DNA from: Sciurus carolinensis | Lineage: Eukaryota; Chordata; Mammalia; Rodentia; Sciuridae | Assembly: GCF_902686445.1 (NCBI RefSeq) | Contig: NC_062229.1 | Coordinates: 5,427,503 to 5,491,502, forward strand | Direction: 5' to 3' | Length of the DNA stretch: 64,000 nt | Part shown: positions 25,101-32,900 of the stretch, piece by piece | Layout: every line of letters starts with the position of its first letter | Position numbering within the stretch: position 1 is the stretch's first letter | Notes under the pieces: generated by a model | Databases searched by the model: none | The model's input: the letters and a program-made list of their open reading frames with translations, nothing else | What the model was told of the DNA's origin: nothing | Translations under genes and position numbers: made by a program

Positions 25101-28072
25101 GGGGCCGGCCTGGAGCGCATGGGCCCTGTGATGGATCGCATGGCCACCGGCCTGGAGCGAATGGGCGCCAACAACCTGGAGCGTATGGGCCTGGAGCGCA
25201 TGGGAGCCAACAGTCTGGAGCGCATGGGCCTGGAGAGAATGGGCGCCAACAGCCTGGAGCGCATGGGCCCAGCCATGGGTCCAGCCCTGGGCGCTGGCAT
25301 TGAGCGCATGGGCCTGGCCATGGGTGGTGGCGGTGGTGCCAGCTTCGACCGCGCCATTGAGATGGAACGTGGCAACTTTGGAGGAAGCTTCGCAGGTTCC
25401 TTTGGTGGAGCTGGAGGCCATGCTCCTGGGGTGGCCAGAAAGGCCTGCCAGATATTTGTGAGAAATGTAAGTGGCTCTTCAGGAATTGTTTGGTGTTCTT
25501 ATACACAGGGGATTATGTTAGTGGATTGATGACTAATGGGCTGAGGGCAGAGGGCACTCCTCTGAGGGGGAGTTGGACAGCATGGAGAGCATACCTTGCT
25601 CTTGTCCCTAGAGTCTGGTGCTAGAGTAATGTGAAGGGGATTACAACAGAACAGTGGTTCTGCAATTGCCTGGGCTTCCTGACATGTCAGTTGACCAAGC
25701 AGTCTACCAGATGAAAGACCCTAGTTTCTGATCCTTGGCTTGAGGAGCACCAATGTTTTGGCATAGTGATTCAGAGAAAGGTGGCTATATTTTGAAATAT
25801 TTGTAACTGCTGGACCACCTTTTAGCCACTGTTGAGTTCTGTAATCTGCTGACACTAGGCCCTGTGTGTTCTGCTCCCTGCATGATGTTCCCAGACACTA
25901 GAGATGAGGCCACAGGGAGTGAGCTGGCTGTGCTACTTCAGTACTTTGTTCTAGATAGACTTGTTTGTTCCCTGCTGATCAATGTCAGTGTGGAGTTGGG
26001 CCAGCTTTTCTATGTATACAAGCCTCCTTCTCCCCAGTGGTGCTGGGGATTGATCCCAGGGCTTCCACCTGCTAGGCAAGTGCTTTTCCACTGAGCCACA
26101 TCCTCAGTACCAGGAACCCTCATAGACCATTGTGATATTTGGGCATTAGGATTTGGTTGAGTCACACATTAGTCTCCCTTTTTTTTCCCCTCAGCTCCCA
26201 TTTGATTTTACATGGAAGATGCTAAAGGACAAATTCAACGAATGTGGTAAGTGTCTGAGAAAGACTCTCTAGGTGCTTTCCTGTACCATGGCTCATTGGT
26301 GATGCTTGTTGAATCAGCAGCATAGCTTCCTTTTAGTCTGCACAGCCACTGCTCATCAGCTCTAGAAGACTGATGGACCTTGCCATTGTTCTGCCTCTGC
26401 AGATACTCAAGCAGGTATTGAGTGTCCTGGTATGTGTCAGATACTTGTACCTCTGTTCTCCTTTTATCTTTAGCTTTTCTTTTCTTTTTTTCCTAACATG
26501 TAGAGTATTTCAAAGGTAGCATTGTCTCCTTTTACAGATGAGTCCGGCAAAGCCACCTTCTAAGGTGGCATGACTTGTGAGAGACAAATATTGCTTCCCC
26601 CCCAAGCACAGCTGATTTGGTGCATCAGAGAGTACTTGTGTGCCCAGCAGGTGCCATGGGCCAGGCTTGCAGGGTCTAGGCACATAGCATTTTGTGTGGC
26701 AGTGAGTCTCTAGTGGAAATTTCCTGGCATATGAGGCGATCCTTCTAGAACGCCCCCTTTGTGACTGAAAAGAAGTCGTCTTCATTCTCTGCTCTTTGGG
26801 GTGAGCCCCAACTTGCATCCCACTACCCACCCCTGTCCTTTAAACTAGGTCAACCCTAAACCACAAGTTTGATGTCTGCTGGATCAGGGCCTATTTTGTT
26901 TTCTCATCTTTTATTTCAGCAGTGGGTTGAAACTCACCATTATTGCTGCTTCTCCCTGGTTCTGGGGTAAGCTGTTGAGTCAAAGCCTGTTTTCTTGCCT
27001 GTTTTTTTCCCCCGTCCCTGCTCTGCATTTTCCATGTTGTATCTAGATATTCCAAGAAATCAGATTAGATCATGCCACTTGCCTCACCTCTGAAAAAGTA
27101 AATAGACTTATGACCCCCTTCAGACTTGATCCCAGCACCTACCTTCATCTCTCCGCTGTCCTGAACCTGAGCTTACAAATACTCTGCCTCCTGAAATGCT
27201 CTGGTGTGAGCTGTTAGAGGCCAGAATCTTTGTTCTGGTTAATTTTCACTTAAAATCTTTTTTAGAACTTTACTGTGAGAAGCTCCCTGGGATGTTTTCC
27301 CTCCCCCAGGCACAATAGGTGACTCTAGAATCGTGGGCCTCAGCACCAACTGCAGTGTCTTATCCTTGGTCCTGACTGGAGTGGAACCTTGATCTCTGGG
27401 CTCTTACTCTGTGCCTCCATTTCCTTGGAGTTTGACACATACCTGGGCGCTTAATAGGTGTTTGAACGAATATGTGTAATCTGCTTGCTAATTATTACAT
27501 GGCTTACATTTGGACAGTATAGAAGTATCTATTGATGATGGCTTTGTGACTGATAGTGGTGATACATTGAAAACAGCCTCTAAAATTCTCAAGTTGGCTT
27601 CACGTGGCTCCTCCTCTTTTGAACTTCCTGCAGCATAAAGGCAAACACTTTAAGCCCTGAGGAAGGCTTTTCATGGTGCAGGATCAAATTGTCCTGGTAG
27701 CAGAACAATGGCAACATGGCCAAAGGACTTTTGTCACTGACTCTGGCCATGGTGTTCTAAGTATTCATGCTCCACGCATGTGGACCTCTTTCCTTTTTGA
27801 CTCTGTCACTGAAATACAGCAGGTGATCTGGACTGAGTGGAGCCCAGATTGAGACTGAGCTCTGGGTTTGCCTGATGTGTGTGGTCTCTTCTTCCCTCCC
27901 TGTGCCAGGCCACGTGCTGTACGCCGACATCAAGATGGAGAACGGGAAGTCCAAGGGGTGCGGTGTGGTTAAGTTTGAGTCGCCAGAGGTGGCTGAGAGA
28001 GCCTGCCGGATGATGAATGGCATGAAGCTGAGTGGCCGAGAGATTGATGTTCGAATCGATAGAAATGCTTAA
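4201..28072 (+). CDS. HNRNPM: HNRNPM, heterogeneous nuclear ribonucleoprotein M (3' part of gene, 14 coding exons)
   Basis: Nuclear RNA-binding protein of the hnRNP M family that regulates alternative splicing, with affinity for GU-rich RNA (family knowledge). Exons read by hand: 4201-4253, 5177-5184, 5269-5363, 6915-7106, 7800-7953, 8666-8715, 9569-9629, 12888-12989, 14318-14362, 14831-14908, 22843-22896, 24664-25466, 26195-26246 and 27909-28072. All have GT/AG ends and matching phases. They encode about 635 residues: most of RRM1, all of RRM2, a Gly/Met-rich linker, the ERMG-type repeat block and RRM3, ending in RIDRNA-stop at 28070-28072. The first ~95 residues lie upstream of the window. 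The gene is convergent with PRAM1. Odd points: an 8-nt microexon, an apparent U12-type intron, and one surplus base in exon 5269-5363 that puts a TGA in frame. All other exons are intact and very highly conserved, so I read the surplus base as a probable assembly error and not as a dead gene. Confidence 0.96.
5177..5184 (+). CDS. HNRNPM: 8-nt HNRNPM microexon completing RNP1 of RRM1
   Basis: The bases GGATGTGC are flanked by the acceptor ccaaag and a perfect donor, gtaagt (5185-5190). A run of 25 T (5108-5132) lies about 44 nt upstream. The preceding exon ends in phase 0 with AGG (Arg) and the next starts with C at 5269. Only insertion of these 8 nt gives Gly-Cys-Ala-Val-Val-Glu-Phe, the conserved RNP1 residues. 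Direct joining of the outer exons reads AGG CGT TGT TGA and stops at once. Confidence 0.88.
5300..5314 (+). other. HNRNPM: One-base surplus in HNRNPM exon 5269-5363, creating a premature TGA
   Basis: The exon is 95 nt, but phase and family sequence require 94. The extra base lies in a run of six A (5300-5305) followed by GG. Five A plus GG would also encode Lys-Lys-Ala-Ala, so an A5 to A6 homopolymer error is the simplest explanation. In the given sequence the frame hits TGA at 5312-5314. After the surplus base the downstream codons (Glu-Val-Leu-Asn-Lys and on) continue perfectly in the shifted frame, which argues against long-standing decay. Confidence 0.85.
5392..6090 (-). repeat. Cluster of ID and B1-ID SINEs, minus orientation
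   Basis: Copies lie at about 5392-5465, 5775-5852 and 5918-6088. They have reverse B-boxes (gattgaaccc type), and the last has a B1/7SL-like part with cctgcctcagcctccc. Confidence 0.75.
6915..7106 (+). CDS. HNRNPM: HNRNPM inter-RRM linker exon and start of RRM2
   Basis: This is a 64-codon exon in phase 0 at both ends, running from DPDGEHARRAMQK to GSTVFVAN. It carries the Gly/Met-rich linker between RRM1 and RRM2 and the first strand (RNP2, VFVAN) of RRM2. The donor gtaagt follows directly after the AAT (Asn) codon. RRM3 is interrupted at exactly the same place (IFVRN then intron at 25467), which suggests the RRMs descend from an intron-bearing ancestor. Confidence 0.95.
6954..7070 (+). other. 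HNRNPM: 117-nt in-frame exitron within HNRNPM exon 6915-7106
   Basis: Inside the linker exon, CAAAAG is followed by GTGATG at 6954, and CATTACAG ends at 7070. Removal of 6954-7070 deletes exactly 39 codons (Val-Met-Ala ... His-Ala-Leu-Gln) and leaves the frame open. As I recall, human hnRNP M has an isoform lacking 39 residues at this position (159-197), which fits these borders. The splice sites are seen; their use in this species is inferred. Confidence 0.7.
7800..8715 (+). CDS. HNRNPM: HNRNPM RRM2 exons
   Basis: Exons 7800-7953 (154 nt) and 8666-8715 (50 nt) complete the second RRM. The first starts at the Leu following VFVAN and contains RNP1, KSRGIGTVTFE. The second encodes MFNGQLLFDRPMHVKM. 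They join through a Ser codon (T at 7953 plus CT). The intron between them carries U12-type signals and is listed separately. Confidence 0.95.
7954..8665 (+). other. HNRNPM: U12-type (minor spliceosome) intron in HNRNPM RRM2
   Basis: The donor is GTATCCTT (7954-7961), a full match to the U12 5' splice-site consensus RTATCCTT. Near the 3' end AGCCTTAAT (8646-8654) matches the core of the U12 branch consensus TTCCTTRAY, with the branch A about 12-13 nt before the AG at 8664-8665. There is no polypyrimidine tract next to the acceptor, as expected for this class. The subtype is GT-AG. Exon phases across it are correct (phase 1). Confidence 0.85.
9240..10340 (+). repeat. Ancient L1 3'-end-like fragments
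   Basis: Segments around 9240-9540 and 9905-10340 (split by exon 9569-9629) follow the wording of old L1 3' ends, such as agcagcattgatcatgatagcc and the later Met/Asn-codon-free tail. They are highly diverged. Confidence 0.45.
9569..22896 (+). CDS. HNRNPM: HNRNPM Gly/Met-rich linker exons (five small exons)
   Basis: Exons 9569-9629, 12888-12989, 14318-14362, 14831-14908 and 22843-22896 encode the flexible segment after RRM2. It starts DERALPKGDFFPPERPQQLP, continues with Gly-Met-Gly repeats (GLGGIGMGLGPGGQ, GMGMEGIGFGINKMGG, MEGPFGGGMENMGRFG) and ends ILSNALKRGEIIAKQGG. From 12888 on, all exons share phase 1 at both ends, except that the first of them begins after the single C of a His codon. 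Any of the three exons at 14318-22896 could therefore be skipped without changing frame, consistent with known alternative splicing in this gene. The intron 14909-22842 is the longest in the window's share of the gene. Confidence 0.93.
10355..10367 (+). repeat. Poly-C run
   Basis: About 12-13 consecutive C in an HNRNPM intron. It is prone to length error in assembly. Confidence 0.8.
10800..11425. repeat. SINE cluster (ID and B1-ID on both strands)
   Basis: Five copies lie side by side: minus at about 10802-10961 and 10994-11070, and plus at about 11088-11180, 11230-11310 and 11336-11420. The opposite orientations could pair in the pre-mRNA. Confidence 0.75.
12117..12742. repeat. Inverted pair of B1-ID SINEs
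   Basis: A minus copy at about 12117-12322 and a plus copy at about 12534-12740 lie 210 bp apart upstream of HNRNPM exon 12888. The plus copy shows the B1-like left part, an A-rich link and the ID right part. Confidence 0.8.
13255..15615. repeat. MIR remnants
   Basis: MIR-core wording is visible near 13260-13345 (cttgcccaaggtcacac), 14520-14640 (ctgtgaccttgggcaactcactc) and, reversed, 15425-15620 (acttgcctagggtcatgtggctagt). Confidence 0.65.
16850..17320 (-). mobile_element. Probable solitary retroviral LTR in an HNRNPM intron
   Basis: A GC-richer island of about 460 bp sits in AT-rich intron sequence. In minus orientation it has CCAAT-box-like sites (two copies of ctattggtt), an AATAAA (plus 16998-16993) and then a stretch resembling an R/U5 region, with TG near one end and CA near the other. 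There is no gag/pol/env coding next to it. I could not identify a target-site duplication, so the borders are approximate. It appears inert as a coding element. Confidence 0.5.
17920..18310 (+). repeat. SINE cluster: two ID copies and one B1-ID
   Basis: ID copies start near 17920 and 18021, and a B1-ID near 18150, all in plus orientation with A-rich tails. Confidence 0.8.
18328..18369 (+). repeat. (CA)n microsatellite
   Basis: About 19-20 CA dinucleotides directly follow the SINE tail. Confidence 0.95.
18449..18487 (+). repeat. Poly-T run (~39 nt) flanked by a direct repeat
   Basis: A very long T run lies between two copies of gcggagaagtctt. The flanking direct repeat looks like a target-site duplication around a bare poly(A) insertion in minus orientation. 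Confidence 0.8.
21435..21905 (-). repeat. SINE cluster (ID / B1-ID), minus orientation
   Basis: Reverse ID pieces (gggaattgaatccaagggca, then ggggattgaactcaggg) are followed by B1-like parts with gctgggattacaggtg. Two or three copies are nested. Confidence 0.75.
22132..22172 (+). repeat. (TG)n microsatellite
   Basis: About 19 TG dinucleotides in the HNRNPM intron before exon 22843. Confidence 0.95.
22940..23165 (+). repeat. MIR element
   Basis: A nearly full MIR can be followed: tagctatgtgacatgtggca, then gttactgaacctctctg, aaaatggggatgcagtag and tacctacctcagagggtcg. Confidence 0.85.
24664..25466 (+). CDS. HNRNPM: HNRNPM large repeat exon (ERMG-type hexapeptide repeats) and start of RRM3
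   Basis: This 803-nt exon encodes about 267 residues. Most are imperfect six-residue repeats built on Glu-Arg-Met-Gly or Asp-Arg-Met-Gly (family literature counts 27 copies in human hnRNP M). It then has a Gly-rich stretch (GNFGGSFAGSFGGAGG) and strand 1 of RRM3 (ACQIFVRN). The donor gtaagt at 25467 follows directly on the Asn codon. The unit at DNA level is close to gagcgcatgggc. This makes several frames on both strands open for hundreds of bases, but only this frame has the conserved product. Confidence 0.97.
26033..26108 (-). repeat. ID SINE, minus orientation
   Basis: ggtgctggggattgatccca through ccactgagccacatcc, the reverse complement of a tRNA-Ala-derived ID body. Confidence 0.75.
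26195..28072 (+). CDS. HNRNPM: HNRNPM RRM3 exons and stop codon
   Basis: Exon 26195-26246 (LPFDFTWKMLKDKFNEC) and terminal exon 27909-28072 complete RRM3. RNP1 is KSKGCGVVKFES and the C-terminus is GREIDVRIDRNA. They join inside a Gly codon (phase 1). The acceptor of the last exon is cctgtgccag. The stop TAA is at 28070-28072. Confidence 0.97.
27030..27700 (+). repeat. L2-like remnants
   Basis: Phrases such as aaatcagattagatcatgcc and cataaaggcaaacactttaa match the usual L2 3' consensus with gaps. The element ends before HNRNPM exon 27909. Confidence 0.5.
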
Positions 28073-28335
28073 GCAGTTGCCTTTTTTAAACATCAATACC
28101 AGACCTCTGAATTTGTATTTTTTCTTGTTAACCATTTTAATTTGTTGGCTGGATGTATAAAGATGTTTAAAAAATTCAGTTGCTTTTTGGGGTAATTTGA
28201 ATTACTTTTTTAATGACTGGGGTTCCATTTGACTGTTTGCATTGAGATTGCAATGTGCGCAATTTTTTTTGTAGTTGTGGCATCTTGTTGACATCGAATA
28301 TGACTTTGATAATAAATACCAGTTCCTGAAAGTGG
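28073..28335 (+). other. HNRNPM: HNRNPM 3' UTR (proximal)
   Basis: A T-rich 3' UTR of roughly 260 nt runs from the stop codon to the likely cleavage site after the AATAAA at 28311-28316. The exact cleavage base is inferred. A GT-rich stretch (gcgtgtgtgttgtggggg) from about 28345 is a good downstream element for cleavage. Confidence 0.75.
28311..28316 (+). terminator. HNRNPM: HNRNPM poly(A) signal AATAAA
   Basis: A canonical AATAAA lies 239 nt after the HNRNPM stop codon, followed about 30 nt later by a G/T-rich downstream element. Both are visible in the sequence. Confidence 0.85.
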
Positions 28336-28653
28336 CGTGCTTTTGCGTGTGTGTTGTGGGGGCAGCCGTCTGAAACATGGGGGCCTGGAGCTACTTATGC
28401 TTCCTTCTTCCCTTTGACCCATGACCACCAGGAATCTCACCTCTGCTGTTGTGTGTCTTTTCCTTGGGTGGGACGGGCCCTGGCAACAGTTTTTTCTCAC
28501 AAAAAAACTCTTCTGTGGAAAGTGCATTTTGAGGGATCTTTTGTTCACCGGGGCTGATAATAAGTGTTTGGCTGTTCAGAGCAATTCTGAAGGCTGTTCT
28601 GTCTCTTTTGTGAGACACAGATGGTGTCAGGCTCATTTCTAGTTTGACTTTTC

Positions 28654-28662
28654 TTTAATAAA
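28654..28662. terminator. Overlapping poly(A) hexamers on both strands between convergent genes
   Basis: The nine bases TTTAATAAA read AATAAA on the plus strand (28657-28662) and ATTAAA on the minus strand (28659-28654). They lie between the HNRNPM 3' end and the PRAM1 stop at 29186. The minus-strand hexamer would give PRAM1 a 3' UTR of about 550 nt. The plus-strand one could be a distal HNRNPM site. Usage is inferred. A weaker minus-strand alternative is CATAAA near 29074. Confidence 0.5.
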
Positions 28663-29185
28663 ACAGGAAGGAGAGATTGCCAGTGTTCAGGCATGTATAC
28701 TCTCTCCAGAGGTTTGGGCGGAAGTTCATACCTAGGTTCTTTAAGAGTCGGGGCCCCTTCAATGAAGTGCTTTCATAAACCTGCTTGGTGAGACATTTGC
28801 AGCTTGTGAAGGACTGTAGCAGCTGCTTGTCCTGTTTGGGTGTGGAGGGGCATTGATTGCAGTGTGCACCCTGCTCCCCGGCTCCTTCCCCACTCTGGTG
28901 ACTGAGAAGTGAGATCAGGATTTGGGGGCATGACATCCCACAGAGAAAGGCTTCAGTGGGGAGACACACACACAGACACATATACACACATTGCTTGAAG
29001 AGTGCCCCTGCTTCATTGTATGTGCCAGTCAGGATAAAAAGAAAATACAAAAAGCAGGGAATGTTTTAAAGAGGCTTTATGTGGTCACACATGCCACCTG
29101 GACAGCTCTGTCAAACTGGGATCCAGGGCTCCTGGGTTAGTGGGTAGCTGGGCTGGCAGGCTGTTCTGTGCCCCACCTGAGGGCT

Positions 29186-29967
29186 CTATTGTCCTCGGAG
29201 AAATGGTTGACTCTCCAAAGGGTCTGCAAGGAGGGGTGACTTACAGTGACCTCTCCCCAGAGGCAAGGAACAGGTCATCCCCTGGATGTCATTCTGGTCC
29301 CTTCCAACCATTCCAACCCACCCCACAGCATCTACATACCCCAGAAGCTGACATCGTCATACACCTCTGTTTCCCTGGCAAGAGCACAGTCAGGTCAGCA
29401 GGGAGTACCTGGGCCCCCCACCCCTTCCCAGACCCCATCAGGGGCAGCACTTACAGTGGCAGGAGAGCTGTTCTGGGCACATAGCCATCTGTGAAGAGAG
29501 TAGGCCTGGTGGGTCCTCAGCCTGAGGTGGCCTCCCTCCCCAGAGTTTTGGGACCAGGTTCACTCACATTTGCCCTTGGGATCCCGGCAGAGCATCTCCT
29601 CCTTGCTGGTGAATTCAATAACCTCCAGAATTTCTCCACGCCGGATTCCCAGGTGTTTGCCACCTCCACGACGGGTCTTGGCGTTGGGATCGATCATCAT
29701 CCTTGTATGAATCACAATCTCCCCTTCAAACTGGGGGGCACGAGATATTAGAGCTCTTGCTCATGCTCTCACCCCACGCTCTGTCCACCTTCTTGAGGAT
29801 GGGACTCTGGGGACCTGGTTCCAGCCCTCCCAGGACTCGTTTGACTTGGTGTCCCCACCTTGAACTTCTTCCGGAACTCCCGCTCAGCTTTCTCCGCTTT
29901 CCTGATCTGCTTCAGCAGCTTTGGATCCATAGGTGGCAACTGCTGTGGCTGGGGGACCTTCTCTTTC
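29186..29967 (-). CDS. PRAM1: PRAM1 helically extended SH3 domain exons
   Basis: Exons 29859-29967, 29568-29730, 29455-29488, 29340-29374 and 29186-29223 encode the conserved C-terminus. It comprises the basic helix PPMDPKLLKQIRKAEKAERE, the core FEGEIVIHTRMMID, RRGGGKHLGIRRGEILEVIE, the strand YGYVPRTALLPL, then ETEVYDDVSFWD and a short tail ending RGQ-stop. This variant SH3 fold in the FYB/PRAM1 family is reported to bind acidic lipids instead of classic Pro-rich ligands. The last acceptor (cctccttgcag, just after 29223 on the plus strand) was chosen because it alone restores the family tail DPLESQP. Confidence 0.93.
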
Positions 29968-32900
29968 CTCATTCCCCCCAAGAGTTGGGGTGCTCATGAG
30001 CAAGATGTGTTCCTTTCAGGGTTTCACCTTCACGCTTCTGTGAACTCAACCTCACCCTATCCCACCCCTTTGCCCTGGGGTACCTGAGCTCTGGGTCCTG
30101 TGACTGCCTCCTGGTGGCTTGTTGAGTAGACAGCACTTCATCTGTGGGCAGTCAACACCAAGTCAGGTCATGGATCCCCAGCTCAACCTACTCTAGTGAC
30201 TCTGTCTTGGGTGAGACTACTGTGTATCGGTTCTCATGACCTCCCAGAATCTGCCAGGTGCTCTCTCACCCTGCCCCTTCTTCCAGGCCTTTCTCAAGGT
30301 TTCTTTGATTTGAGTGGATTGTCTTAATTCTTTCATGTTAACATGGCAGAAACTGCTTTCCCACATTGTCACCAACCCCCACAGCCACCTTATTCATGCT
30401 GTTAGGTTATACTGTCATTTCTAACTCGCTGGCGAGAAAGACTCAGAGCAGCTAAGCAGTCTGTCTGGGTTACCAAGTAGTAAGTGGTTAAAGGAAGGAT
30501 CTATCTGTAGACTTGTAGGGTGACTTTGCTTCTGCTGCCTAGAACAGGTTGGTAATTGTAATGAGATTTGGGTCAAAAAGTAAACAAAGGCGGGCTGGGG
30601 AGATAGCTCAGTCGGTAGAGCGCTTGCCTTGCAAGCACAAAGTCCTGGGTTCAATCCCCAGCACCACAAAAAAGAAAAAAAAAAAAAAGGTAAACAAAGG
30701 CAAGCATTCCCTAGAGGCTAGTACCACCTCTGAGAAGGGGATACTAAGGGGAGTTTTTTGTACTGGCCTTGCTGCTGATGAGGCTGGATGGAGGGATCTC
30801 CCCAGAGGAGGTCTGACTTGCATATGCCACTTGGCAGCAGTGGTTTACCAGACTTTGGGGTATAACTCCTAATGGTCAAGGGTCCTTCTTACGATGGGAG
30901 CCTCCAGAAGCTCAGGTGAGTGAAGGGCCTGAACCTGAGGCCCCAGCTTGTCCTCTATGAATGACCTGCTGTGTCATTGGGTATTTCAGGTCAGCAGTGC
31001 CTGCTGGTACCCTGCTCCACACCCCTACTTCAAGCAGCCTTCCAAGTGGCATCAGTATTGTACCCACCCACCCTGCCTGCTGTTCTGAGATTGACCTTTC
31101 CAAGACCACAGTGTCAGCCAGGGTTCAACCCAGCAGCCACAGATCCTCCCAGGAGCGGAAATAGGAGGGGCCCTGCCAGGAAGCTGTGTGCTAAAGAGGT
31201 GTTGAAAGTGGATCCTGGGGATCACCCAGGAGAAGCAGAGGAACTCAGGAAGGAGCAGGGATCAGGGACACTGGAGGCAGCCAGCCACGTTCTGTACCAG
31301 AACCCTGGGCTGGTGGGAGAGCAAGAGCACCCTAAAGACCAGACTCCCCATTTGTCTGCAGAAAGCTCCTCCCACAGATGGTGAGGTGGAACAGCCTGTT
31401 ACAAGAGTGTCTGACTGAAGCTCCCACAGATCAGGACTGACTGTTGGCTTGGGCAAGTTTCAGATCCTCAAACTTCCATATCAGTGAAGTGGGGGTGGGG
31501 TGTGATACGCCTTGGTGAGGGATGGGAGCGTGGGCTGTAGATTCAGCTTGAGTGCTTGCGTGAAAGCCCTTACTGCTGTTGCCAGGGAAGGACCTTGTTG
31601 GGTTTGGGGGCTGTTCTTAGATTGGGCTATGGAAAGGGAGTCTGGTCAAAGCTGCTGCCACTTCACTTTGAGCAGCTCTGCAGGCTTGCTCCACCTCTTC
31701 TCAAACTCAAACTCTTGTGGCCTACTAGGACTTGACCCTTCCCTTTAGGATTCTTCAGAATCCCAGTGTAGAGTGGCTTCCCATTCCACCACTGTTATAC
31801 CTGTCTCTGGCCCATGCCTGTCTCCTGAGTGTAGGCCTACAAGGGATGCCAGACATTCCTTGGTACCTCAGACACAGGTCTAATGTAGAACATAGGTAGC
31901 ATATTTTCCCCAACCCTGAGTTGGCTCCACTATGTACCTGAAGATTAGGCTTCAAAGTTGGGACCTGTCCAGGCATTGGGCTTACTCACTCTTGCATGGT
32001 TAAGTCCTGTTTGCAACTTTGATCTCTGGATTTTTCCATTGTTGTATGTGCCTTCTGCTACCACCCTGGACCACACTACTGCCTACAACAGGCTTGTCCT
32101 TGACTGTGGGCTTCTGGGGTCCCTTGCTCATGGTTCTGCCTAGCAGGAGCCTGCATGACCTGAATTGTTGGTTGGCCTTATACCAGAGAACCTGGCAGAA
32201 AATGCCCTTGCAGCAAATGCTTTATAGGACCTTGGGCAGGTCACCAACAAACCTCTGCCTCTGGAGCTAGGGCCTGAGTCCTCTGTGGGCTCTGCGTCGT
32301 CATACAGCTCATAGATCTCATCCGGATCCCTGCAGGGGTACCTGAGATGAGGGCCTCCTTCAGCCCACAAAGTGTGCCTGACCCCCGTTTCTTCCCCACA
32401 CTCACCGTGAGTTGTCTTTAGGCTGTTGGGCCAGGAAGTGAGTCCCAGCAGACGAGCAACTCCTCTGTAAAGCTGTGGGGTGGGTGGGGAGAGGGTGGGA
32501 GGGAGATGGCACTGCCTAGGAGCCCCCTCCGTTCTGTTTGTGCATCCCATCCTGACTCACCTGTGGCTGCTGAGAGTCTCCGAAAGCTCTGGATATCCAT
32601 GAGGCCTGGGGGATGTGGGGGTTTGGCTGGAGGTGGTCCCAGGCTGCTAACTGGGGGCAGTGGCTTCCGCCGGGGTGGGTTGTAAGCTTTGAAGTCTTCT
32701 GACCTCCAGCGGGGTGTCCCAGCAGCTCCAAATCCAGGGCTGAGCAGGTGGGGCCTGGAGCCCAAGGTGGCAGAAGGCAGTGAGCTCTCAGAAACTGAGC
32801 CCAGGACTGGGGGCTTTCTAGAAAAATCCCTGAAGAACTTGGACTGCAGGTGCTTCTTGGGCATATCATTGGGCTCAGGCTGGGAGAACTTGCGAGGTGG

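Noticed and set aside
24567..25506. Three long minus-strand ORFs (230-284 codons) opposite the HNRNPM repeat exon
   Set aside because: They arise from the repeated GAGCGCATGGGC-type unit, which contains no stop in these frames. Composition is low-complexity, no domain is present and the sense frame is the conserved one.
29225..29280. Alternative final PRAM1 exon using an AG near 29297
   Set aside because: It gives an unrelated tail after a poor pyrimidine tract. The acceptor just past 29223 restores the conserved DPLESQP tail.
30594..30670. tRNA-Ala gene
   Set aside because: It has A- and B-box sequences but also the ID-specific 3' part and an A-rich tail, it lies within an intron, and many diverged copies occur in the window. 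It is a SINE.
32418..32560. Extension of the PRAM1 repeat-exon frame past 32561 to a stop
   Set aside because: It reads through a good donor (gtgagt at 32560 and down). Splicing to 32472 gives the family-like continuation and keeps the downstream exons in frame.
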